Notes: generated by a model not told the origin, from the sequence alone. A stretch of 37,260 nt of DNA from Promethearchaeota archaeon (GCA_019058425.1 JAHPYZ010000032.1:1-37260), one strand, 5' to 3'. Counted from the stretch's first letter, positions 8,468 to 17,236 are shown. Translations and numbers: made by a program.

Positions 8468-9445
8468 TTATTGGGATAATTCTTGAAGTAAACTGCAATA
8501 AGTACATTTTTTCTTACTCCCACATGGATAACCACATATTCGGCATGAATTATAATCCTTTTTTTTTCTATGATTATGAAGAGTCTCTGATATTTCTAAA
8601 AATCCATTTAACAGATTAAATTCTATTTCTGGGCTGTATTCTTTACATACTTGAATAAAATCTAATACTCTTTTTCTTATGATTGGGTCTTTTTCCCTGT
8701 AAGGGCAATGAGAGGGGTAATAATTGAATTTTTTAATATTAGAATATAATAAAATTTCTTCTTCAGGGATCCTCATTAATGGTGATATTTTCTTGATAAA
8801 AAAGTGATTTATCTTATCATTCTCTTCCTTAAATAAATATTGATTAGCAATGATATCTAAACGTTTATAGAGGATATTCATAAGGTAGGTTTCTGCAAAG
8901 TCAGTAAGATTATGACCCATGGCTAGAACTGTACCCCCTAATCCTTTAGCTCCGTCATTTAATAATCTTCTTCTTAATGTAGCACAATAATTGCATGCGT
9001 ATTTGTAATCTGGAGTTTCTTGTTTAACTTGAATGATCTCATCTAAAGTAAATCCGAATTTTTCTTTAAATGAAATAATCTTATGCTCAATGTCATGTTT
9101 CATGCAAAATTCCTTTGCATTTTTAATACTATTTTCTCTATATTCTCCTATACCTTCATCTATAGTTAATGCTATAATTGATTTCGATTGGTGAGCTCTA
9201 TTCTGAATAATATTCAAATTATATAAGAGAGCAATTGAATCCTTCCCTCCTGATAAAGCAACTATAATTCTATCATCAGGTTTTAGCATTTGATATTTAG
9301 ATATTGTTTTATAAATTATCTTCTCAATATTTTTTTGAAAACACTCTGAACAGAGATTTTCACCAGAATACTTTCTATGGATAATAGCATTATTACGGCA
9401 GTGTGAACATTCTTTTTTTTTCAAAAAAATATTATAATTACTCAT
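8468..9445 (-). CDS. tRNA 2-thiolation enzyme, Ncs6/TtuA family
   Basis: The protein thiolates tRNA uridine (U34 in Ncs6/Ctu1, U54 in TtuA). In the 325-residue product, CSHC (13-16) and CSEC (32-35) form an N-terminal zinc site. SGGKDS (65-70) is the PP-loop for tRNA adenylation. CNYC within KYACNYCATLRRR is the catalytic or Fe-S pair, followed by MGHNLTDFAET. C-terminal cysteines (CRICGYPCGSKKKCTYC) form a second zinc site. An in-frame ATG at 9496 would add 17 residues lacking similarity and overlap the upstream protease gene by 23 nt, so the ATG at 9445 is preferred. It follows the site-2 protease gene by 28 nt, probably co-transcribed. U34 versus U54 cannot be told from sequence alone. Confidence 0.9.
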   Translation of the reverse strand: MSNYNIFLKKKECSHCRNNAIIHRKYSGENLCSECFQKNIEKIIYKTISKYQMLKPDDRIIVALSGGKDSIALLYNLNIIQNRAHQSKSIIALTIDEGIGEYRENSIKNAKEFCMKHDIEHKIISFKEKFGFTLDEIIQVKQETPDYKYACNYCATLRRRLLNDGAKGLGGTVLAMGHNLTDFAETYLMNILYKRLDIIANQYLFKEENDKINHFFIKKISPLMRIPEEEILLYSNIKKFNYYPSHCPYREKDPIIRKRVLDFIQVCKEYSPEIEFNLLNGFLEISETLHNHRKKKDYNSCRICGYPCGSKKKCTYCSLLQELSQ

Positions 9446-9473
9446 AAAAGTCAGTTTAAAAAAATGGTAAAGG

Positions 9474-11294
9474 TTATATCCAAAATATAAGTTCACCGAA
9501 TTTTACAAAGGATAGAACCATATTTCCAGCGATAATAAACAATGTAACGAATCTTATAATATTAATTATTGAACGTTTAATTTTTCTTTTTTCATCATGC
9601 CAATACTCGTAAGAGATCTCAATTAGTGAATTATCTTCTAACTTTGTATGTTCAGGAAGGTTTAAAGATACTGTGTCTTTAAACCCATCACCAATTTTAT
9701 CGGTTAATGAATATTTATCTTCAGCTAGAATGATTTCACTCTTTGGTCTAGCACCAAATTTATCCTGTATTACAACTTTCACAGAATCTACTTTTTCTAC
9801 TCTATATTCTGATAAATCTAGATCTTTCTCATCTTTTTTAAATAGAACTTTATCAGTTTTTTTTCTAGTAGTTTTATAATCTTCTCCAAAACCCCAGTTA
9901 ATTAATTCCTTAACTATTCTATCACCATCAAATACAGGTAAAGGAAGCATATTAAAGAGTGTAATACTGAAAGCAATCATAAAAAGCCATGCTATTTCTC
10001 TTAACCAAAACTCAGGCCAAAAGGGTGTAAAGAATTTTGCGAAATTATTTTTATGCATGAAATAGGCATATGTATAAATACCAACTTTTACACCCGTTGT
10101 TTCTACGTCCAATATGTAGGTATCAGATACGGTGCTTAAATTGATTGTATTTAGACTAAATTCGGTTAATGCTTTCTCTAATGTATCTCCACCAATACTA
10201 TTAATTGAAACATTATTAATTTTAGTAATAGTTAATCCAACAGTGAGACCTTTATCAAAATTATTTCCTCCTTCGCTTGCAGAATAGATATGAGTTATAC
10301 GAAGTTCAGTGTCAGAGGTATATTCATAAAGAATTCCTATGTTGTATCGAGGTCCTAAAGTTATATTTTTCTCTAAATAGATATCTGATGAAGGATTATA
10401 AATTTTTAATGTTAAATTATCACCTATTGCGTACTGAAGGCTAGTTCCATTATTTAAAATATTGTTAAGAGTTCTACCAGCATAATTATCAAGATAGACA
10501 TACTCATCATCTTCAGTACCTAGCTTTTTCATCCCTAGAATCACATCACCATTTTCTAAATTTCCAAAATTAAAACCTCCATCTGCTTCTGTCACAACAC
10601 TATCCACTCTAGCAACTTGACTATAAAATGGAGCAATCATAAGTGGAAAACATAATAATAGTATGTAAGCAACTCCCGCTGTTATTCCATTTACAAACGT
10701 CCCAGCTGCAGCAATTCGAAGTCTTGTATTTCTGTGAAATTTTCTAGAACTTAATTTTCTTTCATCAACTTCAACAAAAGCACCAAATCCTATTAGATAA
10801 AAAAGTCCAGCTCCGAGAACTCCAGTGGATTTGATATCTACTCCTTCAGCACTAGCTGAAAATCCATGAGCTAATTCATGTGTAGTTAAGATAAACAATA
10901 ATGGAAGAATTAAGTAAAATAATAAAGGTAAATCTACAGTCACTCCCGGAATAAGAGGAACTATAGCTTGTTCCACCCTAGGATTGACGATTAGATTGAT
11001 AAAGTTTGTAAAAAAGAAGTAAAAAGCAAAAATTGTAAAACTGAAAGAAACAAATATCCCAATAGTCCAAAAAACTTTCCAAAATTTAGGGGCTCTTTTT
11101 CCGACTTTTGTAATAAACTTATTTAATTTTCTTGTTTTAAACATTGCCAATAATGGAAAAAAAAGATAATATGCTTCCTTCCTATTTCTTAGCAAATAAA
11201 TTAATAGTAAAACTACAACCCAAAAAATCAAAGATAAAATGAACCATGGATTTAGAATAAAGTCTAAAATTACATCAACAAATGACATAAGCAT
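9474..11294 (-). CDS. Site-2 protease (M50) membrane metalloprotease with PDZ region
   Basis: A 606-residue multi-pass membrane protein. N-terminal hydrophobic segments lie at about 8-36 and 74-102. The zinc site HELAH (139-143) is in a hydrophobic segment (LFILTTHELAHGFSA), and the partner motif NMLPLPVFDGDRIV lies in a later membrane segment; together these define intramembrane S2P proteases. Between them is a long soluble region that includes PDZ-like stretches (GLTVGLTITKINNVSI). A charged domain follows the second motif, then a last hydrophobic segment at the C terminus. S2P enzymes cut membrane-bound regulators, but the target here is unknown. Start may be ATG at 11294 or 11288. It is upstream of and probably co-transcribed with the tRNA thiolase gene. 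Confidence 0.88.
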   Translation of the reverse strand: MLMSFVDVILDFILNPWFILSLIFWVVVLLLIYLLRNRKEAYYLFFPLLAMFKTRKLNKFITKVGKRAPKFWKVFWTIGIFVSFSFTIFAFYFFFTNFINLIVNPRVEQAIVPLIPGVTVDLPLLFYLILPLLFILTTHELAHGFSASAEGVDIKSTGVLGAGLFYLIGFGAFVEVDERKLSSRKFHRNTRLRIAAAGTFVNGITAGVAYILLLCFPLMIAPFYSQVARVDSVVTEADGGFNFGNLENGDVILGMKKLGTEDDEYVYLDNYAGRTLNNILNNGTSLQYAIGDNLTLKIYNPSSDIYLEKNITLGPRYNIGILYEYTSDTELRITHIYSASEGGNNFDKGLTVGLTITKINNVSINSIGGDTLEKALTEFSLNTINLSTVSDTYILDVETTGVKVGIYTYAYFMHKNNFAKFFTPFWPEFWLREIAWLFMIAFSITLFNMLPLPVFDGDRIVKELINWGFGEDYKTTRKKTDKVLFKKDEKDLDLSEYRVEKVDSVKVVIQDKFGARPKSEIILAEDKYSLTDKIGDGFKDTVSLNLPEHTKLEDNSLIEISYEYWHDEKRKIKRSIINIIRFVTLFIIAGNMVLSFVKFGELIFWI

Positions 11295-11429
11295 CCATTA
11301 AAATACTTTCTTTTTATTAGCTAATTTATTTTTGAAGTTAAAGTTATTGGTTAAAAATTAGACTTTTTGACATTAGAGATATAATTACCCTTATAAAATA
11401 GATAAAGATTAAATTATAAGTTTAAATTG

Positions 11430-11452
11430 TTATATATATAGTTATTATATAC
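11430..11452 (+). promoter_or_regulatory. TATA-box region of the initiator tRNA gene
   Basis: Two overlapping TATA-like runs (TTATATATATAG and TTATTATATAC) end about 33 nt before the tRNA 5' end, a suitable distance for an archaeal promoter with a short 5' leader. The exact box is not certain because the whole region is AT-rich. Confidence 0.5.
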
Positions 11453-11484
11453 TGCATAGGAATCAAACTCATAGACGCTTCTGT

Positions 11485-11630
11485 AGCGGGGTGGGCTAGC
11501 CTGGTTTATGCCGCAGGGCTCATAAGTTACAGAGATTATTCCCATCTCATTGAGAAACCCTGAGATCGTTCGTTCAAAGGTTAAGAATCTGTTGAGTTCC
11601 AACAAACTGAAAATCGAACCCCCGCTACCA
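11485..11630 (+). tRNA. Initiator tRNA-Met (CAT) with two BHB introns
   Basis: The acceptor AGCGGGG (11485-11491) pairs with CCCCGCT, followed by A73 and an encoded CCA ending at 11630. The A1-T72 pair and three G-C pairs at the base of the anticodon stem (CAGGG/CCCTG) mark an initiator. The anticodon CAT is at 11521-11523. Intron 1 (11525-11556, 32 nt) is at the canonical 37/38 site: CTCA pairs with TGAG and is flanked by 3-nt bulges TAA and AAA. Intron 2 (11579-11613, 35 nt) interrupts the T loop at 59/60: TTCA pairs with TGAA and is flanked by bulges AAG and AAT, with an inner GTT/AAC helix and an intron hairpin TGTTG/CAACA. Splicing restores the loop TTCAAAT on stem GTTCG/CGAAC, giving a mature tRNA of 79 nt with CCA. 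A T-rich run follows at 11631. Confidence 0.95.
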
Positions 11631-11776
11631 TTTTCTATAAATTTAAATCTTGTGTAAGTGATAATACTACAAAATTATATTAAGAAAAAGTGCCCTTTAA
11701 TATTCTTAGTTTAATAATTACTTCTATATTATAAATTATGTACTTTTAAAATATTAGAAAATGAGATAGATTTAAG

Positions 11777-12523
11777 ATGAATGAAATAACAAGGTTCAAG
11801 AGAATTCCGACTGTTCAGTGTTGGATTAAACATCTTTTCGAGGGTCAATATGATGACTCTGAAAAAGTCTTCTATACAATTTTTGGAAAAGTTAAACGAA
11901 TCCGAATAATTACCACAATTATAGATAAAAGAGAGAATTTAATAGAACAAAATGAAGTAGATATGGGGATAGAAGAGAATATTGATTCGAATATAAGACT
12001 TGATTTTGATTTAGATGATAGTACAGGAATGATTAGAGCAACCATTAGGAATGTAAATCCAGATAAGTTCAAAGACTTTAATAAAGGTGATATTGTCGAA
12101 GTTGTTGGTCGTGTAAGTAAATATAAAGATTTCATATCCTTGTGGATAGAAATCGTAAGAAAAGTAGAAGAACCAAATCTCCTTTTGCTTAGAAATGCTG
12201 AAATGATTGATAGAATAAAGCATGGAGAAATTCAAGAGATACCAGAATCATCTAATTTAATTAATAATGCTAATGAGTTATCAGATGAAATTGATGTTGA
12301 AAATTTATTTGAAAGTGAAAAGGATTCTGTTATGATAGATTCTATGAAGGAAAAAATATATTTATTAGTTGAAGAGTATTCTTCAAGAGGAAATGGCATT
12401 AATTTTCAAAAATTACAGCAAGAAGTTAGGATTCCTGAAAGTGATTTAAGAATTTATCTCAATGACTTAATTTTAGAATCACGGATATATGAATCTGATA
12501 ATGATAATTTTGAAGCATTCTAA
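11777..12523 (+). CDS. RPA32-like single-stranded DNA-binding protein (OB fold plus winged helix)
   Basis: A 248-residue protein with the layout of the RPA middle subunit. An N-terminal OB fold covers about residues 8-135: FGKVKRIRIITTII is strand 1, DDSTGMIRATIRNV the middle strands, and GDIVEVVGRVSKYKDFISLWIEIVRKV the closing strands. An acidic linker follows, then a winged-helix-like domain (about 192-245, KIYLLVEEYSSRGNGINFQKLQQEV). It probably partners the RPA large subunit encoded at 35271-36992. It starts with ATG at 11777 after an AT-rich leader. It lies 98 nt upstream of the aIF2-beta operon, which has its own TATA box. The call rests on fold layout and not on a signature motif. Confidence 0.75.
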   Translation: MNEITRFKRIPTVQCWIKHLFEGQYDDSEKVFYTIFGKVKRIRIITTIIDKRENLIEQNEVDMGIEENIDSNIRLDFDLDDSTGMIRATIRNVNPDKFKDFNKGDIVEVVGRVSKYKDFISLWIEIVRKVEEPNLLLLRNAEMIDRIKHGEIQEIPESSNLINNANELSDEIDVENLFESEKDSVMIDSMKEKIYLLVEEYSSRGNGINFQKLQQEVRIPESDLRIYLNDLILESRIYESDNDNFEAF

Positions 12524-12587
12524 ACTAAATCTATTTGTTTAAATTTCTCACTTAATAAAGGTAAATTATTTTTCTTATGGTTGATTC

Positions 12588-12595
12588 TTATATAC
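12588..12595 (+). promoter_or_regulatory. TATA box for the aIF2-beta operon
   Basis: TTATATAC lies 26-33 nt before the ATG at 12622. With the usual archaeal spacing, transcription would begin only a few bases before the start codon, giving a near-leaderless mRNA for the first gene of the aIF2-beta/DUF424/NMD3/RIO1/KH run. Confidence 0.55.
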
Positions 12596-12621
12596 AAATT
12601 AAATAAGGTAGGAAAAGAATT

Positions 12622-13035
12622 ATGGATTTAAATAAATACGATGAATTGTTAGAGAAGGCGTACGAAAAGATACCAGAAAATGTAAAAAGATCATCAAGAT
12701 TTGAAATACCTAAAGTCGAACTTCGTATAGAAAGTCGGAATACATTTATTACAAATTTTAACAAAATAATAAATACTCTAAATAGAGATAAGAAACATTT
12801 CACAGGGATATTTCTGAAAAAGGCTGGAACAATGGGAGATATTCGAGGACAGCAATTATTTTTAAAAGGGCAATATAAAGAACAAGTATTAAATAGATTG
12901 ATTGAAAATTATACAAAAACTTACGTATTATGTAGCATTTGTAATAAGCCCGATACTCAAATTCAAAGAGAAGGTAAAAAACTTTATTTGAAATGTACTG
13001 CTTGCGGAGCAAGAGAAGAAATTAAAGAAAAATAA
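12622..13035 (+). CDS. Translation initiation factor aIF2 subunit beta
   Basis: A complete 137-residue aIF2-beta, part of the heterotrimer that delivers initiator tRNA to the small ribosomal subunit. An N-terminal helix is followed by the alpha-beta core with the family signature FLKKAGTMGDIRGQQLFLKG, and a C-terminal zinc ribbon with CSICNKPDTQ and CTACG. There is no basic N-terminal extension of the eukaryotic type. It is the first gene of a close same-strand series ending with the KH protein at 15712. The TATA box at 12588 suggests a very short leader. The initiator tRNA it helps deliver is encoded 1 kb upstream at 11485. Confidence 0.95.
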   Translation: MDLNKYDELLEKAYEKIPENVKRSSRFEIPKVELRIESRNTFITNFNKIINTLNRDKKHFTGIFLKKAGTMGDIRGQQLFLKGQYKEQVLNRLIENYTKTYVLCSICNKPDTQIQREGKKLYLKCTACGAREEIKEK

Positions 13036-13060
13036 GGAAAAGGTTGAAAATACAAAATTG

Positions 13061-13357
13061 ATGAACGTATATCTAAAGATTCATATTAGAGACGATTTTG
13101 AAACAATAGCATGTTGCGATGAAGAATTGCTTGATCAAGTTTTTAAAGAGGGAAATCTAAAAATTGAAATTTCTAACCAATTTTTTGGCGGAAGACTAAT
13201 AAATCTTGAAGAGGCAATTTCAATCTTGCAAAATGCATCATTTTTCAACATAGTAGGAGAAAAAATAATTAATGAAGCCATTAAGTTCAAAATACTGACA
13301 AAAGAAGGAGTTAGATTTATTAATGGAATTCCCATGGCTTTGAAGATGATGTTTTAA
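13061..13357 (+). CDS. DUF424 family protein
   Basis: A small archaeal DUF424 protein (98 residues from ATG 13061). Conserved features are the N-terminal strand NVYLKIHIRDDFETIACCDEE, DQVFKEGNLKIEIS, and FFGGRLINLEEAISILQNASFFNIVGE. The function is unknown. The family is archaeal and tends to be beside translation genes, as here between aIF2-beta (26 nt upstream) and NMD3 (1-base overlap: the A of the stop codon is the A of the next ATG). An in-frame TTG at 13058 would add one residue; the ATG is preferred. A purine-rich AGGAAAAGG lies upstream. Confidence 0.85.
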   Translation: MNVYLKIHIRDDFETIACCDEELLDQVFKEGNLKIEISNQFFGGRLINLEEAISILQNASFFNIVGEKIINEAIKFKILTKEGVRFINGIPMALKMMF

Positions 13358-14265
13358 TGCCTAATCGATTTTGTGCGATTTGTGGAAAGGAATTAGTACA
13401 ACACGATCCACACTTTGGAATGTGTCTATCGTGTTTTTTAAAGGAACACCCATTATTCAAATTACCTGATCGTTTATCGATTAATATTTGTCTTGATTGT
13501 GGAAGTTTTTCAAAAAATGATATATGGATTGAGTCTGTTGATAATGATTTATTTTCTATAATAGAAGAAGCCGTTGAAAAATTCTTATTAAAACCAAAAA
13601 TAGACAATATTGATTTTTCTCTCTCATTAAAAGAGGAAAGTTTTATATTTTCATCAAAAGAGTTATTAAGGTCACTTGATGTCGAAATTCTGGGGATATT
13701 AAAAGAGAATTCCCATATTAGACACAAACAGATAGTATCATTGAATTTAAATCATATCCTATGTAAAAATTGTACCAATTTACGGGGAGGAACTTACTTT
13801 ATAGCAATAATTCAATTAAGGGTTAAAGACGAGGAAGAATTTGGTTTAATAGAAGAAGTTTTAGATGAAATAAATAGTTTTGTTGCACCGATTTTTGAAA
13901 AAGATCATAGACATTATATATCAAAAATCGAAGATCAAAAATTCGGAGTAGATTTATATCTTAGTACTAATGAATTAATGAATTACCTTATTAAATTCTT
14001 AAAGGCAAAGTATTATTTTATTTTAAAACGTACAAAAAAGTTGGTGGGAAGAGATACTCAAAAAGGGAGAAACCTTTATAGGCTAAAATCGTTAATAAAA
14101 TTCTTACCTGTTAGGAATAAGGATGTTATAATTATAGGTGATGAACATTATAGTGTTGAGAACATAACTAAAAACAAAGTGATTCTCAGAGGTGAAAACA
14201 ACACTAAGTTGATAAAAAATTATACTTATTTCTTTAATGAAAAATTAATTAAAAAAAAAATGTAG
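13357..14265 (+). CDS. NMD3-like ribosome-associated protein
   Basis: This 302-residue protein matches archaeal NMD3. The N-terminal zinc domains have CAIC (6-9) with CLSC and a third pair (CLDC), followed by the NMD3 core and a later CKNCTNLRGGTYFIAIIQLR segment. The GG of this segment, then the GRDTQKGRNLYR block and a C-terminal SH3-like or OB-like beta domain, are family features. In eukaryotes NMD3 is the 60S export adaptor; in archaea, without a nucleus, it is taken to act in large-subunit assembly. It overlaps DUF424 by 1 nt upstream and RIO1 by 1 nt downstream, indicating translational coupling with other ribosome-assembly factors. Confidence 0.88.
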   Translation: MPNRFCAICGKELVQHDPHFGMCLSCFLKEHPLFKLPDRLSINICLDCGSFSKNDIWIESVDNDLFSIIEEAVEKFLLKPKIDNIDFSLSLKEESFIFSSKELLRSLDVEILGILKENSHIRHKQIVSLNLNHILCKNCTNLRGGTYFIAIIQLRVKDEEEFGLIEEVLDEINSFVAPIFEKDHRHYISKIEDQKFGVDLYLSTNELMNYLIKFLKAKYYFILKRTKKLVGRDTQKGRNLYRLKSLIKFLPVRNKDVIIIGDEHYSVENITKNKVILRGENNTKLIKNYTYFFNEKLIKKKM

Positions 14266-15125
14266 TGGGAGAGCTTTTGGAAGAAAATAACAAGATTACT
14301 GAAGAAGAGTCTGATGAATTTATAGATAATGAGATGGATAAAAAGTTCGATTTGAGTATAGATGAGTTACAAAAAAGAAAAATCGATAATAAAAGAATAA
14401 AGAAGATAGATCAATCAAAAAAAAGAGCAACTATAGAATCTGTTTTTGATGAGAGAACTATTTTTACGCTAAATAAACTATTAGTTAATGGCCCTTTAGA
14501 AAATGTAGAAGGTATAATATCAGCTGGGAAAGAAGCTAACGTTTATCTCGCTTATGATATGGATAGAAATGAAGTAGCTATTAAAATCTATAAAATCGAT
14601 AGTAATACCTCAAAATGGATGAGAAATTATATTATTGGTGATCCTAGATTCAAAAAAATTCCTCGTAATGTTTCAAAAGTCATTTATTTGTGGGCTAGTA
14701 AAGAGTATAAAAATCTCAAACGTGCATATAAAGTTGGTTTAAACGTTCCTAAGCCTATATATATTAAAGATAATCTGTTAATCATGGAATATATTGGATT
14801 CGAATCGATTCCCGCTCCAATTTTAAAGGATATAAAGGATCCTAAAGATCCAATTAACTTAATGAATGAAATATTAGCATTTATTAAAAAATTATATCAA
14901 AATGCTAAATTAGTTCATGGTGACCTCAGTGAGTTTAACATTTTATATCATAATCAAAAACCTGTAATTATAGACATATCTCAAGCTGTATCCATCCAAC
15001 ACCCAAAAGCAGAAGTATATTTAGCAAGAGATATAAATAATATTTTTAATTTTTTTAAGAAATTAGGATTGGATACTCCTGATCCTAAAGATTTTTATTA
15101 TGAGGTTATAAATATAGATGCATGA
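14265..15125 (+). CDS. RIO1-family serine protein kinase
   Basis: A 286-residue RIO1 kinase, a small-subunit maturation ATPase/kinase. A charged N-terminal extension (1-60) precedes the kinase fold. The RIO nucleotide loop is GKEANVY (88-94), the catalytic Lys is in AIKIYK (Lys107), the catalytic loop is HGDLSEFN (218-225), and the metal-binding Asp is in IDIS (236-239). The flexible loop KWMRNYIIGDPRF is the RIO1 hallmark that separates it from RIO2. The start is GTG at 14265, sharing its first base with the NMD3 stop codon. It lies 26 nt upstream of the KH protein gene; RIO1 and Dim2/Pno1 work together in small-subunit maturation. Confidence 0.95.
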   Translation: MGELLEENNKITEEESDEFIDNEMDKKFDLSIDELQKRKIDNKRIKKIDQSKKRATIESVFDERTIFTLNKLLVNGPLENVEGIISAGKEANVYLAYDMDRNEVAIKIYKIDSNTSKWMRNYIIGDPRFKKIPRNVSKVIYLWASKEYKNLKRAYKVGLNVPKPIYIKDNLLIMEYIGFESIPAPILKDIKDPKDPINLMNEILAFIKKLYQNAKLVHGDLSEFNILYHNQKPVIIDISQAVSIQHPKAEVYLARDINNIFNFFKKLGLDTPDPKDFYYEVINIDA

Positions 15126-15151
15126 GGAATTACTAATCACAATATAAGAAA

Positions 15152-15712
15152 ATGAAAATTGGAAAAAATCGTATTGCGGTCCTGATTGGCAGAGACGGAA
15201 AAATCAAACAGGAGATTGAAAAGAAACTAGGGGTTAAAATTAATTTAGATAGTAAATTAGGATCTTGCGAGATTTTACCCCAACCAGAGGAACCGAATTA
15301 TATGCCGTTAAATATCTTTACAGCACAAAAAATAGTAAATGCAATTAATCGAGGATTCAATCCAATTAAAGCTATGAAACTAGTAGAAGAAAATTTTGAC
15401 TTAGAAATATTGAATTTATTTAAAATAATGGGAAAATCGGATAAAAGAATTACACGTGTGAAGGGAAGGATAATTGGGAGAAGTGGAGAGATACGGAAAT
15501 CAATTGAAAAATTCGCTGAATGTTTTATTTCTGTTTATGGAAAAACTGTATCGATCATTGCAGAATATGAAAATTTACAAATTGCTAGAAAAGCAGTAAG
15601 CATGTTAATTAATGGAATGCCACACCATGTAGTTTTAAAATTTTTAGAGAACAAATATAATGAAAAGAAAAAGGAACAATTTAAACAGATGTATAAACCT
15701 GAATTTTCGTAA
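15152..15712 (+). CDS. KH-domain protein, Pno1/Dim2/Krr1-like
   Basis: A 186-residue protein with two KH domains. The first has IGRDGKIKQEIEKKLG (GxxG as GRDG), the second has RIIGRSGEIRKSIEKFAECFISVYG (GxxG as GRSG), joined by the EEPNYMPLNIFTAQKIVNAINRGF segment typical of Pno1/Dim2. The C-terminal motif INGMPHHVVLKFLE is also family-typical. It binds the 3' end region of small-subunit rRNA during maturation. It is the last gene of the aIF2-beta to KH run; the next gene is convergent and its stop codon is directly adjacent. Confidence 0.92.
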   Translation: MKIGKNRIAVLIGRDGKIKQEIEKKLGVKINLDSKLGSCEILPQPEEPNYMPLNIFTAQKIVNAINRGFNPIKAMKLVEENFDLEILNLFKIMGKSDKRITRVKGRIIGRSGEIRKSIEKFAECFISVYGKTVSIIAEYENLQIARKAVSMLINGMPHHVVLKFLENKYNEKKKEQFKQMYKPEFS

Positions 15713-16081
15713 TTACTTAGAAAGCGAATTATGATAAATTTCCGAGACATTTTTTGCTAAATCCTTTCCATATATAATAGCATTTAATTCCTCTAACAAT
15801 ATATTTCGATTTGAAATATTATTAACAAAATATAATTCATTAAATTCTTCTTTTTTATAATCTTTAAGATGGACTTCAAAACTTTTAATTGAATATGTGT
15901 TTGCACAATAAGATTTAAAAATTGTAATACAACGAGGGTAAAGGTTTTTCTCTCTTAAATAGATCGCCCAACCATCAAAATAAAATTCAATATTTGAATC
16001 GAAATAATCTTTCCATTTCTCAATTTTGGATAAAATCTCATTTATTTCGGTTTGAATATCCCGTGAAAACTTATCATTCAT
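15713..16081 (-). CDS. Hypothetical protein
   Basis: A 122-residue protein that I do not recognise. It is soluble, with mixed charge and many aromatic residues (FYFDGWAIYL around 32-41), predicted alpha-beta, with no signal peptide, membrane segment or cysteine motif. Its stop codon abuts that of the convergent KH gene with no gap. It lies directly downstream of ftsZ on the same strand (45 nt), so it may be co-transcribed with cell-division functions. Codon use looks like its neighbours, so a real gene is likely. Confidence 0.6.
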   Translation of the reverse strand: MNDKFSRDIQTEINEILSKIEKWKDYFDSNIEFYFDGWAIYLREKNLYPRCITIFKSYCANTYSIKSFEVHLKDYKKEEFNELYFVNNISNRNILLEELNAIIYGKDLAKNVSEIYHNSLSK

Positions 16082-16126
16082 ATAAAGGTATCAGAAAAGA
16101 ATTATAAAAAGGGGATTAAAAAATTC

Positions 16127-17236
16127 TTAATCAAAAGCAATTTCCCCAATATTGAAAATATCATCAGATAATCCTATCTTTGAAGGCCTTTTAACGTTGG
16201 AATTATACATAGACTTATTAAAAGAATAGCCGCTGCCAAAAATCTGAGGAGATTTAATACCAGTTATTAAAAGCATAACTCTTAAAATTCCATCAAATTC
16301 ATCTGAAACTCGAGCACCCCAAATTACCATTGAATCACGAACATCCATTTTCTCTGTTATTTTCTTAGCTACAGAATTCGCTTCTGCTAATGTCATATCA
16401 TTTCCTCCACAGATATGAATAAGAGCACCTTTAGCACCATCAATACTTACGTCTAATAAAGGAGTATTAAGTGCATCGTCTATTGCATCTTCAACTCGAT
16501 GATCTTTTCCGTTAGATTCACCAACACCCACAATAGCAACCCCTCCAGTACTTAAAATGGTCCTTACATCAGCAAAATCCAAATTAATTAATGATGGTAG
16601 AGAAATTGTTTCGGTAATTCCTTTTACCATAGTTGCTAAAACTTCATCTGCTACACTGAATGCTTCAATTATGGGTAGATTCGGAGCTATATCTAATAAT
16701 CTATTATTATCTATCACTACCAATGTGTCGACATACCGTTTCAATAGATTTAATCCCATTTTTGCTTTATCAATCCGACCAATTTCAGTGTCAAAAGGTA
16801 ATGTCACTACTCCAACTACAATTGCGCCTTCCAATTTTGCGATTTCTGCAATAATCGGAGCACTTCCAGTACCAGTCCCTCCTCCTTCTCCACATGTAAT
16901 AAAAACTAAATTAGATTCTCTTAAGATTTTTGTTAGATCTTCACGAGATTCTTCAGCTGCGGCCCTACCAATCTCAGGGTTTCCTCCAGCACCAAGTCCT
17001 TTAGTTAAGTTCTTTCCAATTAGTATTTTTATATGAGATTCGATACTATCTAGATGTTGGCAATCGGTATTGACAGCTACGCATTTAGCACCTTTAATAC
17101 CTATTTTCATTAATCTATTAATTGTATTATTTCCGGCTCCACCACATCCAAATATTTTTATGTTAGCATACCCGAAATTTTCAATCTGTGGTCTAATTTT
17201 TTCCCTTTTACGTGCGTTTTGAATAAAAGATTCCAT
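16127..17236 (-). CDS. ftsZ: Cell division protein FtsZ
   Basis: A complete FtsZ of 369 residues. The GTP-binding N-terminal half has FGCGGAGNNTINRL (29-42) and the tubulin signature GGGTGTGSA (118-126). The catalytic T7 loop is NLDFADV (217-223), supplying the Asp residues for hydrolysis across the filament interface. The C-terminal subdomain includes IHICGGNDMTLAEAN. The C-terminal tail is short and ends in a polar segment with no obvious bacterial ZipA/FtsA-binding peptide. FtsZ polymers form the division ring. In Asgard archaea this coexists with ESCRT genes, none of which is in this window. The hypothetical gene at 15713 is downstream on the same strand. Confidence 0.97.
   Translation of the reverse strand: MESFIQNARKREKIRPQIENFGYANIKIFGCGGAGNNTINRLMKIGIKGAKCVAVNTDCQHLDSIESHIKILIGKNLTKGLGAGGNPEIGRAAAEESREDLTKILRESNLVFITCGEGGGTGTGSAPIIAEIAKLEGAIVVGVVTLPFDTEIGRIDKAKMGLNLLKRYVDTLVVIDNNRLLDIAPNLPIIEAFSVADEVLATMVKGITETISLPSLINLDFADVRTILSTGGVAIVGVGESNGKDHRVEDAIDDALNTPLLDVSIDGAKGALIHICGGNDMTLAEANSVAKKITEKMDVRDSMVIWGARVSDEFDGILRVMLLITGIKSPQIFGSGYSFNKSMYNSNVKRPSKIGLSDDIFNIGEIAFD

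Noticed and set aside
9446..9496. Upstream start for the tRNA thiolase gene
   Set aside because: The extra 17 residues lack family similarity and the extension would overlap the end of the protease gene.
11414..11605. 63-codon minus-strand ORF
   Set aside because: It is antisense to the initiator tRNA and its introns and has no protein-like features.
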